A DNA stretch of 64,000 bases from JBBDIP01 sp050260675 (GTDB lineage: Bacteria; Bacillota; Sulfobacillia; Fermentithermobacillales; Fermentithermobacillaceae): NCBI GenBank assembly GCA_050260675.1, contig JBLNCN010000011.1, positions 62,001-126,000 of the forward strand. Direction: 5' to 3'. The position numbers and the translations under genes were made by a program. The notes beneath the pieces are model-generated. The model searched no databases. It was given only the letters and a program-made list of their open reading frames with translations, and was not told where the DNA came from. Positions 24,545 to 31,660 of the stretch are shown here, in pieces (within the stretch, counting starts at the first letter, position 1; each line of letters opens with the position of its first letter).

Positions 24545-25576
24545 CTATACATTAAACCTCACGTTGATGATGTCGCCGTCCTTGACGACGTAGTCCTTGC
24601 CCTCGAGCCTGACCAGGCCTTTGTCCTTGCAAGCCTTCATCGACCCGTTGGCATGGAAGTCATCGTAGGCGACGACTTCCGCCCTGATAAACCCCTTCTC
24701 CAGGTCGGTGTGGATCTTCCCCGCCGCCTGCCTCGCGTTCATCCCTTGGGTGATCGTCCATGCCCTGACTTCGTCCTCCCCAACCGTGAAGAAGGAGATT
24801 AGGCCAAGGCACGAGTACGCTGCTTTGGCGATGCGGGAGACGCCCGTCTCCGAGAGTCCGTACTCGCGCAGGAACTCCAGCCTCTCGGCTTCAGGCAGGG
24901 CTGAGATCTCAGGCTCCACCTCTCCCGAGAAGACGACCAGGGGGTATCCTGACTGCTCCGACTTCGCGAGGAGCTCATTCTTCCCGACATAGTCCCCGCT
25001 GGCCAGTGAGCTCTCACTCACGTTCACGGCAATGATGATGGGGATCATGGTGAAGAAGGCGAAGTTTGAGAGGAAGTCCTTTTCATGCGGTTCGAAGTCC
25101 ACTTTTCGAAGCGGTACGTTCTGGTCAAGCGCCGCGTGACACTTCTCCAGGAACGGTATTTCCGCCGAAGAGATCGGTTTGGCCTTGTTGCCTCGGAGTC
25201 TCTCCAGACGCCCCTCAACCGAGGCAAGATCAGCCACGAAGAACTCGGTTTCCAGGTCATCCACTATCGACGCGACTCCCTGAGGGCTGTCCTCCATATA
25301 CGGCGCGGCGACAACGACCAAGGCGTCCACGTTTCGAGCGGCGTTCAGGAACTCCTGGCCTTTGTGGGGCTGGATATCCACGACCTCGGTCCTGGCATAG
25401 ATGGTCCTTTTGGGTTTGTACACCGAGGACAGCCAGTCGATCCTTGAGTCCGGCACCTCCATAACGCCAATCGCCTGCACGTTGGACTTGACGGGCGCGT
25501 CGCCCCTGGCCTGCGTAAGGAGCTTCATCAGTGTTGTCTTGCCTGATTTCGGTAGTCCAGCGATGCCGATCCTCAT
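24545..25576 (-). CDS. YchF/Obg-family GTPase-like protein with variant P-loop
   Basis: 343 residues. The N-terminal P-loop reads GLPKSGKTT (residues 7-15) instead of the YchF consensus GLPNVGKST. The G4 position AVNVSE is the NxxE form that gives YchF its ATP preference. The usual DIAGLVKGAS switch is replaced by DIQPHKGQEF. The C-terminal TGS-like domain GFIRAEVVAYDDF...KDGDIINVRFNV is canonical (DUF933). Probably a YchF paralogue acting on ribosomes or redox signalling; specificity unproven. ATG start at 25576. Confidence 0.85.
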   Translation of the reverse strand: MRIGIAGLPKSGKTTLMKLLTQARGDAPVKSNVQAIGVMEVPDSRIDWLSSVYKPKRTIYARTEVVDIQPHKGQEFLNAARNVDALVVVAAPYMEDSPQGVASIVDDLETEFFVADLASVEGRLERLRGNKAKPISSAEIPFLEKCHAALDQNVPLRKVDFEPHEKDFLSNFAFFTMIPIIIAVNVSESSLASGDYVGKNELLAKSEQSGYPLVVFSGEVEPEISALPEAERLEFLREYGLSETGVSRIAKAAYSCLGLISFFTVGEDEVRAWTITQGMNARQAAGKIHTDLEKGFIRAEVVAYDDFHANGSMKACKDKGLVRLEGKDYVVKDGDIINVRFNV

Positions 25577-25661
25577 TGTCCAACGCCTCCATTAAGGCAG
25601 TATAAACCCAAGGCGCCTCAGGTCTCAACGTGCGGCTGTGGCCTTATCTTCGGACTCCCAC

Positions 25662-25695
25662 AAAAATGCCTCCGGGGACGGTTGCCCGTCCCCGG
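25662..25695 (-). terminator. Intrinsic terminator after the YjcZ-like gene
   Basis: CCGGGGACG (25672-25680) pairs with CGTCCCCGG (25687-25695) around a 6-base loop. On the minus strand the stem is followed, after AGGCA, by TTTTT (25662-25666). It lies 25 bp past the stop of the small gene at 25720-25815 and supports that gene being transcribed alone. Confidence 0.75.
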
Positions 25696-25719
25696 TTCCT
25701 GCCGTGCTCAGTACGCTAT

Positions 25720-25815
25720 CTACGCGCAGCTGCAGAGGCAGAAGAAGAGGCAGACGATGAGAAGTAGAATAAGGAGCCAAGTCCAGTCAAATCCACAGCC
25801 AAGGCCACCAGCCAT
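25720..25815 (-). CDS. YjcZ-like sporulation micro-protein (31 aa)
   Basis: Reverse-strand ATG at 25815 with GGGGGAGGTG about eight bases upstream. It encodes 31 residues beginning MAGGLGCGFDWTWLLILLL and ending in a Cys-rich CLFFCLCSCA before TAG. A Gly-rich head with a GF motif and one short membrane helix is the pattern of the YjcZ/YhdX family of tiny Bacillota spore proteins. Own SD and own terminator (25662-25695). The Cys-rich C-terminus differs from Bacillus YjcZ. Function unknown; spore or forespore membrane is inferred from the family. Confidence 0.75.
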   Translation of the reverse strand: MAGGLGCGFDWTWLLILLLIVCLFFCLCSCA

Positions 25816-25978
25816 TACTAGGGCACCTCCCCCAAGGTGGTTTCGTAGCGTCAACATCTTATGTGCTGACATGCATTCGTGACACTGCATCCTTTTCGCG
25901 GCGTCGCATCCCGGACGCGTTCCGTCACCTGTCTATGTCAAGCCGAATATCATAGAGCGTCTATAGGGGGTGGAAATC

Positions 25979-26680
25979 TTGCTTTCCGGTCCTAGGAAAT
26001 GCAACCTCGTCCAGAACGGAGGATTTGAACAAGGGCTCACTTCCTGGCTCGGCGCATGCAACGTGGGTCTCTCCTCTCCCCGGTGTCACGAAGGCCTCGT
26101 CGCCGCCGCTATGGGCAAACCCGACAGCCGGTCTCCCGCGAGGATGTTTCAGGACGTCAGCGTCTGCCCCGGCCGCTCCTACAGGCTCCAGCTCTCGGTA
26201 GCAGCTGCGGAATTGGAGGGCGACCCGGGCGACCTTGAGGTCCAAGTCCTATGGTTAGGCTCCTGCGCCGAACTCGAGCCTGCCATAGGGTGTGATCCCC
26301 TGGTCATCCAGGGCGCGACCACTTGCTCCTGGAAGACAGCGGTCGTCTACACCGGGGTCGTCCCGTTCGGAACCGACACCGCAAGGATCTGCCTTACAAG
26401 GTGCCCTAGAGATTCGCACCGGGAAGAGACGTGCGAGGACTCATGCAGAGAGGACTCGTGCGGAGAGGACTCGTGCTCCGAGGATTCGTGCTGCGAGGAT
26501 TCGTGCTCCGAAGATTCGTGCTCCGAAGATTCGTGCTCCGAAGATTCGTGCCGCGAGGATTCGTGCTGCAAAGATTCGTGCTCCGAAGATTCGTGCAGTG
26601 AGGACTTGCTCGAAGCGGACTCATGCGGAGACTGCAACTACCTCTTGGTCGACGATGTGATCTTCGTCGAGCGAGACTGA
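25979..26680 (+). CDS. Paralogue 1 of an NGGFE-domain protein with eleven EDSCx repeats
   Basis: 233 residues. Starts MLSGPRKCNLVQNGGFEQGLTSW, a jelly-roll/CBM-like opening shared by the next two genes, then MFQDVSVCPGRSYRLQLSV and VQVLWLGSCAELE. Just before the final strand (CNYLLVDDVIFVERD) a loop is replaced by eleven pentapeptides EDSC[S/R/G/C] (26435-26599). TTG at 25979 is chosen because AGGGGG lies eight bases upstream and because paralogues also start M-L-x-x-P. No classical signal peptide. A Cys-rich, acidic spore-surface or extracellular role is possible (neighbour of the YjcZ-like gene) but unproven. Confidence 0.8.
   Translation: MLSGPRKCNLVQNGGFEQGLTSWLGACNVGLSSPRCHEGLVAAAMGKPDSRSPARMFQDVSVCPGRSYRLQLSVAAAELEGDPGDLEVQVLWLGSCAELEPAIGCDPLVIQGATTCSWKTAVVYTGVVPFGTDTARICLTRCPRDSHREETCEDSCREDSCGEDSCSEDSCCEDSCSEDSCSEDSCSEDSCREDSCCKDSCSEDSCSEDLLEADSCGDCNYLLVDDVIFVERD
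26435..26599 (+). repeat. 15-bp coding minisatellite, eleven units (EDSCx)
   Basis: Eleven in-frame 15-bp units with the core GATTCGTGCTCCGAA; one unit has Lys instead of Glu and the fifth position varies among Ser, Arg, Gly and Cys. Three neighbouring units (EDSCS) are near identical at DNA level, which indicates recent slippage. Sits inside paralogue 1 only. Confidence 0.92.
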
Positions 26681-26696
26681 GGAGGCGCGCCCTTCA

Positions 26697-27191
26697 ATGC
26701 TCACTACGCCAAAAGCAAACCTGCTCCGTAACCCCGGGTTTGAACTCGGGCTGGAGTTTTGGGAGGTCCCGCAGACCCTTCCGAGCGCCAAGAAGGCCAA
26801 CGTGTCGGCCCATTCCGTCTTCCCCCACTCGGGGCTGGCCTCACTCGCGCTGAACGTCCTTGATGACGACCATCTTTCGGTGGTGTACCAGGATGTGCGG
26901 GTGTCTCCGGGCAAGTGTTATCAGCTCGACTGCGCGGTGTCGGGCCTGGGAGAAGGCCGCGGACGACTGTCAGTTGAGGTCCACTGGCTCGACGACGACT
27001 GCGAAGACCTGGGGCTGGGCCTGTCTCTGCTGGTCCCTGACGTGGGACGCGCATGTGAGGGCGAATGGGACCTCCAGACCGGTATCACTGATGAGGCGCC
27101 CCTCGGTGCGCGGCGCGCTCGGATTTCTGTCGCCTCCGCCGGCAAGTGCGTGGTCCTGGTCGATGACCTGGCCTTCTTCAAGATTGATTGA
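26697..27191 (+). CDS. Paralogue 2 of the NGGFE-domain family
   Basis: 164 residues, starting MLTTPKANLLRNPGFELGLEFW. It aligns along its length with its neighbours: VVYQDVRVSPGKCYQLDCAV, LSVEVHWLDDDCEDLGLGLSLLV, CEGEWDLQTGITDEAPLGARRARISVAS and the last strand KCVVLVDDLAFFKID. No EDSC insertion. GGAGG precedes the ATG by eleven bases. The fold is probably a single beta-sandwich as in CBM4/9-like domains; ligand unknown. Confidence 0.78.
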   Translation: MLTTPKANLLRNPGFELGLEFWEVPQTLPSAKKANVSAHSVFPHSGLASLALNVLDDDHLSVVYQDVRVSPGKCYQLDCAVSGLGEGRGRLSVEVHWLDDDCEDLGLGLSLLVPDVGRACEGEWDLQTGITDEAPLGARRARISVASAGKCVVLVDDLAFFKID

Positions 27192-27205
27192 AACGGGGTG
27201 TGACC

Positions 27206-27706
27206 ATGCTTTTCGCTCCGACTGGCAACCTTCTCGTCAACGGTGACTTCGAGGACGACTCCCCGGGCACACCCCCAGAGGGTTGGGAGTCAGATAACGT
27301 GAAGATCGGCGACAAGGACTCGGCATTCACTGGAGAGCGAGCCGCGCTTCTGGGAATATGCGATCCGTGCGAGCCGGCCATCCTGTACCAGGACGTGACC
27401 GTGGTTCCGCTCCGCAGGTACCAGCTGGTGTTTCAACTGTCCGGCCTGGGCAGAAAGGCAGCGGACCTCGTCGCGGAGGTGCGTTGGCTGGATGGCGGCT
27501 GCACGGACATCGGCCTCGGGTTGCGGGTGCTCATCGACGGGTCTGCCATCGGCGAGATCTGTGAGTGCGCGTGGAACCCGCAGTCCCACATTACGGACTG
27601 CGCTCCTCTGGGAGCGTGCATGGCCCGGGTGCTGTTCGTGAGGGCAGGAAAGCGCGACAGCGACGCAACCGTCCTGGATGCGGTGTCGTTTGCCGGCATC
27701 TGCTGA
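27206..27706 (+). CDS. Paralogue 3 of the NGGFE-domain family
   Basis: 166 residues from ATG 27206, which follows ACGGGGTGTGACC. Starts MLFAPTGNLLVNGDFEDDSPGTPPEGW, then ILYQDVTVVPLRRYQLVFQL, VAEVRWLDGGCTDIGLGLRVL, WNPQSHITDCAPLGACMARVLFV and DATVLDAVSFAGIC. It shares the WLDxxCxDxGLGL and SHITD/GITD-APLGA blocks with paralogue 2, so these two are the closer pair. Cysteine content is high for a cytosolic protein in all three. An earlier in-frame GTG start (27188) overlaps the previous gene and has no SD. Confidence 0.78.
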   Translation: MLFAPTGNLLVNGDFEDDSPGTPPEGWESDNVKIGDKDSAFTGERAALLGICDPCEPAILYQDVTVVPLRRYQLVFQLSGLGRKAADLVAEVRWLDGGCTDIGLGLRVLIDGSAIGEICECAWNPQSHITDCAPLGACMARVLFVRAGKRDSDATVLDAVSFAGIC

Positions 27707-27816
27707 TGCGGGCGGTCAACTGCAGACGTCCGCCAGCGCCGCACGCCCGGATCGCAGAGAAGCGCAACCCGCCTCAGACCCGGAACGCACCAGCAAATGC
27801 TGAATAGAGGTAATGA

Positions 27817-27839
27817 AGCCCCCTGCAGTGCAGGGGGCT
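27817..27839 (+). terminator. Strong hairpin downstream of the three-paralogue cluster
   Basis: AGCCCCCTGC (27817-27826) and GCAGGGGGCT (27830-27839) form a perfect 10-bp stem with an AGT loop. There is no clear T-run after it, so termination efficiency is uncertain. Confidence 0.5.
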
Positions 27840-27840
27840 A

Positions 27841-28330
27841 TCGATCTGACCTCGTTTCGCCCTTGCCGCTTTCAGGACTGCAAATCAATCGTCTCGTGAC
27901 GATAGTGATTCGCATAGGTCTCGCCGCGACCCACCTTTGGTCGTCCCGCGGGCGCGGGCTCGCTTAGGGGGCTACGGCTGATCATCGGGCGACTGATCGG
28001 GACCCGCATCAGTCGCAGCGGGATCTACCTGGATTTCAACCTTATCACGTGGCGACCAGTCAGATCCTCGGGGGTCACGGCCTGCATATTACTAGATTAG
28101 TTATATTCCCTCCCGTGACCATTACCCCAGAAAAGTCGGGTCACCGCGTGCCTAATCAGAGCTGAGTAGTTACCGCCTGACCCCACTTTTCGACATATTA
28201 GCCGCGTAGTGATCGATAGAAAGCCGTCGAACGGTCGCCCGAAGACTAGTCAAAATCCCGGTAGTCATGCAATGACTGTTGGGTTCCAGACTTAGTCATG
28301 CGGTGGCTGTTAGGTTGGTAGCACATCCTA
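27841..28330. other. Non-coding, palindrome-rich gap; possible relic of an IS end
   Basis: No ORF with an SD is present. The stretch contains GGTCACGG/CCGTGACC (28073-28080 and 28113-28120), the inverted pair GAAAAGTCGGGTCA (28130-28143) and TGACCCCACTTTTC (28178-28191; 13 of 14 pairs), and a two-copy 31-bp direct repeat (28262 and 28293). Repeated TGACCC-ACTTTTC blocks recall IS21-type transposase-binding ends, but no transposase remains. Base composition is visibly lower in GC than its surroundings in places. Confidence 0.35.
28262..28316. repeat. Two-copy 31-bp direct repeat
   Basis: TAGTCATGC-x-xTG-CTGTT-GGTT occurs at 28262-28285 and 28293-28316, start to start exactly 31 bp, with four mismatches over 24 bases. 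Within the non-coding gap downstream of cysS. Confidence 0.65.
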
Positions 28331-28352
28331 AAAGGGAGTAGTTGACTTCCGG

Positions 28353-28392
28353 ATTCCGTACGGAAAGGGCTCCGTGACGGAGCCCTTTCTTC
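28353..28392. terminator. Bidirectional intrinsic terminator preceded by a 12-bp palindrome
   Basis: AAAGGGCTCCG (28364-28374) pairs with CGGAGCCCTTT (28378-28388) over 11 bp with loop TGA; TTTCTT follows on the plus strand and the minus-strand side can serve cysS. Directly before it is TTCCGTACGGAA (28353-28364), a perfect 12-bp palindrome. Confidence 0.7.
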
Positions 28393-28492
28393 ATTCCAGA
28401 CAGACTGGATCGGCGCTGGGCCGCAAGCAGCCTGCTACATCTTGCTTTATTGACGGAAGGATCCACCTGCTTAGCTGCGCGCAAGGTGGGTG

Positions 28493-30001
28493 CTACTCTG
28501 CGCTATCCACTCTCGTAATCTCGTATCCTTGCTTGGTATCCTTCACCGCATAGCCCATCTCGCGGAGGCGGTCCCGGAGGGCGTCAGATTTCGCCCAGTC
28601 CTTCGCCGCTCGCGCAGCCTGGCGCTCTTCGAGGATGGCCAGCACCTCAGCCGGGAGTTCGCTGGACTCCATAGCCTCTCCCTCGGTTCCGGCCTTTCCG
28701 GTTGTCAGATCAAGGGCCAGTACGCGGTCGAACTGGCTTGCGAGGTCCGCCAGCCTTGCGCCGAGTCCTGCTCTGGTTGCGTCCCACAGCAGGGCCACCG
28801 CCCTGGGCATGTTCAGGTCGTCGTTGATTTCGCGGTTGAACTGGGAGAGGAGTTCCCGGTACTTGATCTCGACGGATCCGTCGTACACACAGCAACCGGA
28901 CGCAGCATTTCCCGCGCGGCCAGACGCAACACCGCCCGCGATATCGCCGGTACCCTTGGCAGATACGTCGTCCGCAGCGCTTCTCTGCACGAGGCGCCGG
29001 AGCGAGCGGAGCGCGGTCTGCGCGCTCTGGATGGCCTCCCACGTGAAGTTCAGCTTGCTCCGGTAATGGGCGGAGAAGCAGAAGTAACGGAAGGCCAGCG
29101 GCTCAATTCCTCTCGCAGCGAGGTCATCCAGGGTATAGGTGTTGCCCAGGCTCTTGGACATCTTGCCGCCGTCGACCTGCAGGAACTCGCCGTGCATCCA
29201 AAACCTGGCCGGCGCTTTGCCTGTGCAGGCCTGGGATTGCGCGATCTCATTCTCGTGGTGGACCGGTATGTGGTCGACCCCGCCGGTATGGATGTCGAAC
29301 TGCTCGCCCAGGTACTTTCGGCCCATGGCCGAGCACTCGATGTGCCAGCCCGGATACCCCATCCCCCACGGGCTCTCCCACTGCATAATGTGCTCCTTGG
29401 GAGCCTTCTTCCACAGCGCAAAGTCAGCGGGATGCCTTTTCTCGGGGTTGGCCTCCACCCTGGCACCTGCCCGCTGGTCTTCAAGGCTCAGGCCTGAGAG
29501 TTTCCCGTACTCGGAGAACTTGGAGATATCGAAGTAGATGCCGTCCGAGATCTCGTAGGCATAGCCCTTCTCCACGAGCTCCTGCACCATTGCGATCATC
29601 TCTGGGATGTGCTCTGTAGCAGGCGTGAACAGCGTGGGGGGCTCGATGTTGAGCCTCGCCATGTCCCTCACGAAGACCTCGGTGAAGTAAGCTGCGATCT
29701 CCCACGGGGTCTTCTGCTCGCGCTTAGCGGTAAGGAGCATCTTGTCCTCGCCCTCATCGGCGTCGGAAACCAAGTGGCCGACATCGGTCACGTTCATGAC
29801 CTGCTTCACTGCAAGCCCGTTGTACTCGAGAGTCCGTCGAAGGATATCCGAGAAAACGTACGAGCGGAAATTCCCTATGCTGGCATATTGATAGACGGTA
29901 GGACCACACGTGTACATCCCGACCTGGCCCGGCTCGCAGGGCGTGAATTCCTCCTTGCGGCGCGTAAGAGTGTTGAACAGGTTGATGGGATAATCACTCA
30001 T
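28493..30001 (-). CDS. cysS: Cysteinyl-tRNA synthetase
   Basis: 502 residues. Charges tRNA-Cys. CGPTVYQYASIGNFRSYVFSDILRR holds the first Zn-ligand Cys and the HIGH-equivalent, here SIGN instead of HIGN. Later come GWHIECSAMG and HTGGVDHIPVHHENEIAQS (Zn ligands) and KMSKSLGN. The C-terminal anticodon-binding region includes an Ala/Gly/Cys-rich insert (about 400-430) before the final helices. ATG at 30001 with GGGAGGG seven bases upstream; the open frame continues to 30244 but is rejected. Confidence 0.96.
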   Translation of the reverse strand: MSDYPINLFNTLTRRKEEFTPCEPGQVGMYTCGPTVYQYASIGNFRSYVFSDILRRTLEYNGLAVKQVMNVTDVGHLVSDADEGEDKMLLTAKREQKTPWEIAAYFTEVFVRDMARLNIEPPTLFTPATEHIPEMIAMVQELVEKGYAYEISDGIYFDISKFSEYGKLSGLSLEDQRAGARVEANPEKRHPADFALWKKAPKEHIMQWESPWGMGYPGWHIECSAMGRKYLGEQFDIHTGGVDHIPVHHENEIAQSQACTGKAPARFWMHGEFLQVDGGKMSKSLGNTYTLDDLAARGIEPLAFRYFCFSAHYRSKLNFTWEAIQSAQTALRSLRRLVQRSAADDVSAKGTGDIAGGVASGRAGNAASGCCVYDGSVEIKYRELLSQFNREINDDLNMPRAVALLWDATRAGLGARLADLASQFDRVLALDLTTGKAGTEGEAMESSELPAEVLAILEERQAARAAKDWAKSDALRDRLREMGYAVKDTKQGYEITRVDSAE

Positions 30002-30310
30002 GGCAGTCCCTCCCGAACTTCTTCTCTCAAGATCTCCCAGATCGTCGCTTTTGCCTAATGTACCACACTTGTGGCTCCTATAGGCAAGCCGGCAAGTCGG
30101 CACAAATGCGGAAGTCACTTCGATGTGTATTCCGAGGGGATTTGAAGCAGTACCAGCGGAGCGGTTCGGTTCCGTTGTGCAAGGAGGAGGGGGACCGGCA
30201 CCCCCTCCTCCGCGCTTTCGTGCACAACAGCCTTCATACAGCATAGCCTTTACGTCGCCTTCGCCCGCGGCGGCATACGCGCGCGGGGTGCCGGCTCGCC
30301 TAGCCTCGAA
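30002..30310 (-). promoter_or_regulatory. cysS leader region with a large two-part hairpin (30174-30228)
   Basis: GTTGTGCA (30174-30181) pairs with TGCACAAC (30221-30228). Inside, GGAGGAGGGGG (30183-30193) pairs perfectly with CCCCCTCCTCC (30201-30211) around a 7-base loop. On the minus strand this sits downstream of the lyase gene and about 170 bp upstream of cysS. I looked for the T-box sequence expected for a Bacillota cysS and did not find it. It may be a terminator without a T-run or a structured leader. Confidence 0.45.
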
Positions 30311-31483
30311 TCAGCCTAGAGCGTTAACGGCCTTCTCGATACGCCGCAGGCCTTCCTCAAGATGCGATCTTGGACACGCCAGGTTCATCCTCTGGAAGCC
30401 CTCTCCGCCGGGGCCGAAGGTGACGCCGTCGTTCAGGCCTACCTTGGCCTCTTCATTGAAGAACTTGCGGAGGGCCTTGGGGTCCATTCCGAGGCCGCGG
30501 CAATCCAGCCAGAGAAGGTAAGTGCCCTCAGGCCGGACGGGCTTGATGCGAGGGATACGCTTCGCGAAATACTCCCTCGCGTAATCGACGTTGCTCTGGA
30601 TATAATCAAGGGCCTGCTCCAGCCACTCGTCTCCGTGGTCGAACGCGGCTGCCATAGCGTAGACCGCAAGGAAGTCCGGCGATCCCATGATGCCGCCCCT
30701 CGCTTCGTTGAAGCGCGCCCGGAGCCCATCATCGGCGATGATCGCCACCGAGCAGTGCATTCCGGCGATGTTGAAGGTCTTTGAGGCAGCAAAACAGGTG
30801 ACGGAGTTGCTCTGGAATTCGGGGGACAGCGTCGCGAAAGGTATATGCTTGTAACCCTTGAGCACGAGCTCGCAATGGATCTCGTCGGAGATCATGACCG
30901 CTCCGTGTCTCCGCGCGATCTCCCCCATCCTCACGAGCTCGTCCTCGCGGAAAACCCGCCCGACAGGGTTATGGGGGTTGCACAGGATCATGGACTTGGC
31001 TCCCGACGACGCGAATTTGGCCTCCAGGTCCTCGAAGTCCACTTCATACTTGTCGCCCCGCTGGACCAGCGGATTGGCCACCGCCACGCACTTATTGTTG
31101 GTCGCCGACGTCCAGAACGGAGGATAGGCCGGGCTCTGGATGATGACGCTGCCGCCCTCTCCGGAGAAGGCCCTGACGGCCGCGTTTACGGCGGGCACCA
31201 CGCCCGGGGTTATGATTATCCACTCCGGCTCGACCTTCCAACCGTACAAGCGGTGCAGCCTGTCGATCACGGATTTCAGCGCGCCGCCCGTGAGCGTATA
31301 CCCGTAGACTGGATGCCGGGCCCGCTTCACGACTGCTTCGATCACAGGCTCCGGGATGCGGAAGTCCATGTCGGCCACCCACATGGGCAGCACATCTTCG
31401 GAACCAAACAGGTTCACAACGTTATCCCACTTGGTGCTGTCGGTCTTGCGGCGCTCTATGATTTCGTCGAAGTTGTATTTCAC
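30311..31483 (-). CDS. patB: PatB/MalY-type PLP-dependent cystathionine beta-lyase/aminotransferase
   Basis: 390 residues. Class I/II aminotransferase fold with the MalY/PatB start KYNFDEIIERRKTDSTKWDN, LPMWVADMDFRIPEPV, ITPGVVPAVNAAVRAFS, LCNPHNPVGRVF, SDEIHCELVLKGYKHIPFA, the PLP-lysine region AASKTFNIAGMHCSVAI and a late GPGGEGFQRMNLACPRS. Probably cleaves cystathionine or cysteine (C-S lyase); its position upstream of cysS fits cysteine metabolism. GTG at 31483 with GGGGAGGG seven bases upstream. The open frame upstream reads through a 12-bp repeat and is rejected. Confidence 0.93.
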   Translation of the reverse strand: MKYNFDEIIERRKTDSTKWDNVVNLFGSEDVLPMWVADMDFRIPEPVIEAVVKRARHPVYGYTLTGGALKSVIDRLHRLYGWKVEPEWIIITPGVVPAVNAAVRAFSGEGGSVIIQSPAYPPFWTSATNNKCVAVANPLVQRGDKYEVDFEDLEAKFASSGAKSMILCNPHNPVGRVFREDELVRMGEIARRHGAVMISDEIHCELVLKGYKHIPFATLSPEFQSNSVTCFAASKTFNIAGMHCSVAIIADDGLRARFNEARGGIMGSPDFLAVYAMAAAFDHGDEWLEQALDYIQSNVDYAREYFAKRIPRIKPVRPEGTYLLWLDCRGLGMDPKALRKFFNEEAKVGLNDGVTFGPGGEGFQRMNLACPRSHLEEGLRRIEKAVNALG

Positions 31484-31522
31484 TGGATTGCCCTCCCCTG
31501 GCACTTTACAGGCGGCAGGCCG

Positions 31523-31594
31523 CTGAGGTCCCTGCTGAGGTCCCTGCTGCGGTCCCCGCTGAGGTCCCAGCTGCGGACCCTGCTGCGGTCCATA
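31523..31594. repeat. 12-bp minisatellite, six copies
   Basis: Six contiguous units of CTGAGGTCCCTG type (variants CTGCGGTCC) fill exactly 72 bp between the PatB gene and the phosphatase gene. Same size and copy number as the repeat at 8594-8665, but an unrelated unit. On the minus strand it is open as a Gly-Pro-Gln-Gln repeat, yet it lies upstream of the best start of patB. Confidence 0.9.
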
Positions 31595-31660
31595 TGGCGC
31601 CCCACAGCGCAGCATCCGTTTCTCTCATGCACTTTCGGCATCGCAGGCAGCCAAACCTGC

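Noticed and set aside
30002..30244. N-terminal extension of cysS by 81 codons
   Set aside because: It crosses the large hairpin, is low-complexity and has no SD, while ATG 30001 has GGGAGGG and gives the normal CysRS N-terminus.
30002..30310. T-box riboswitch upstream of cysS
   Set aside because: The conserved T-box core (around GGTGGNACCGCG) is absent on the minus strand; only a hairpin is seen. The leuS upstream region also lacks it.
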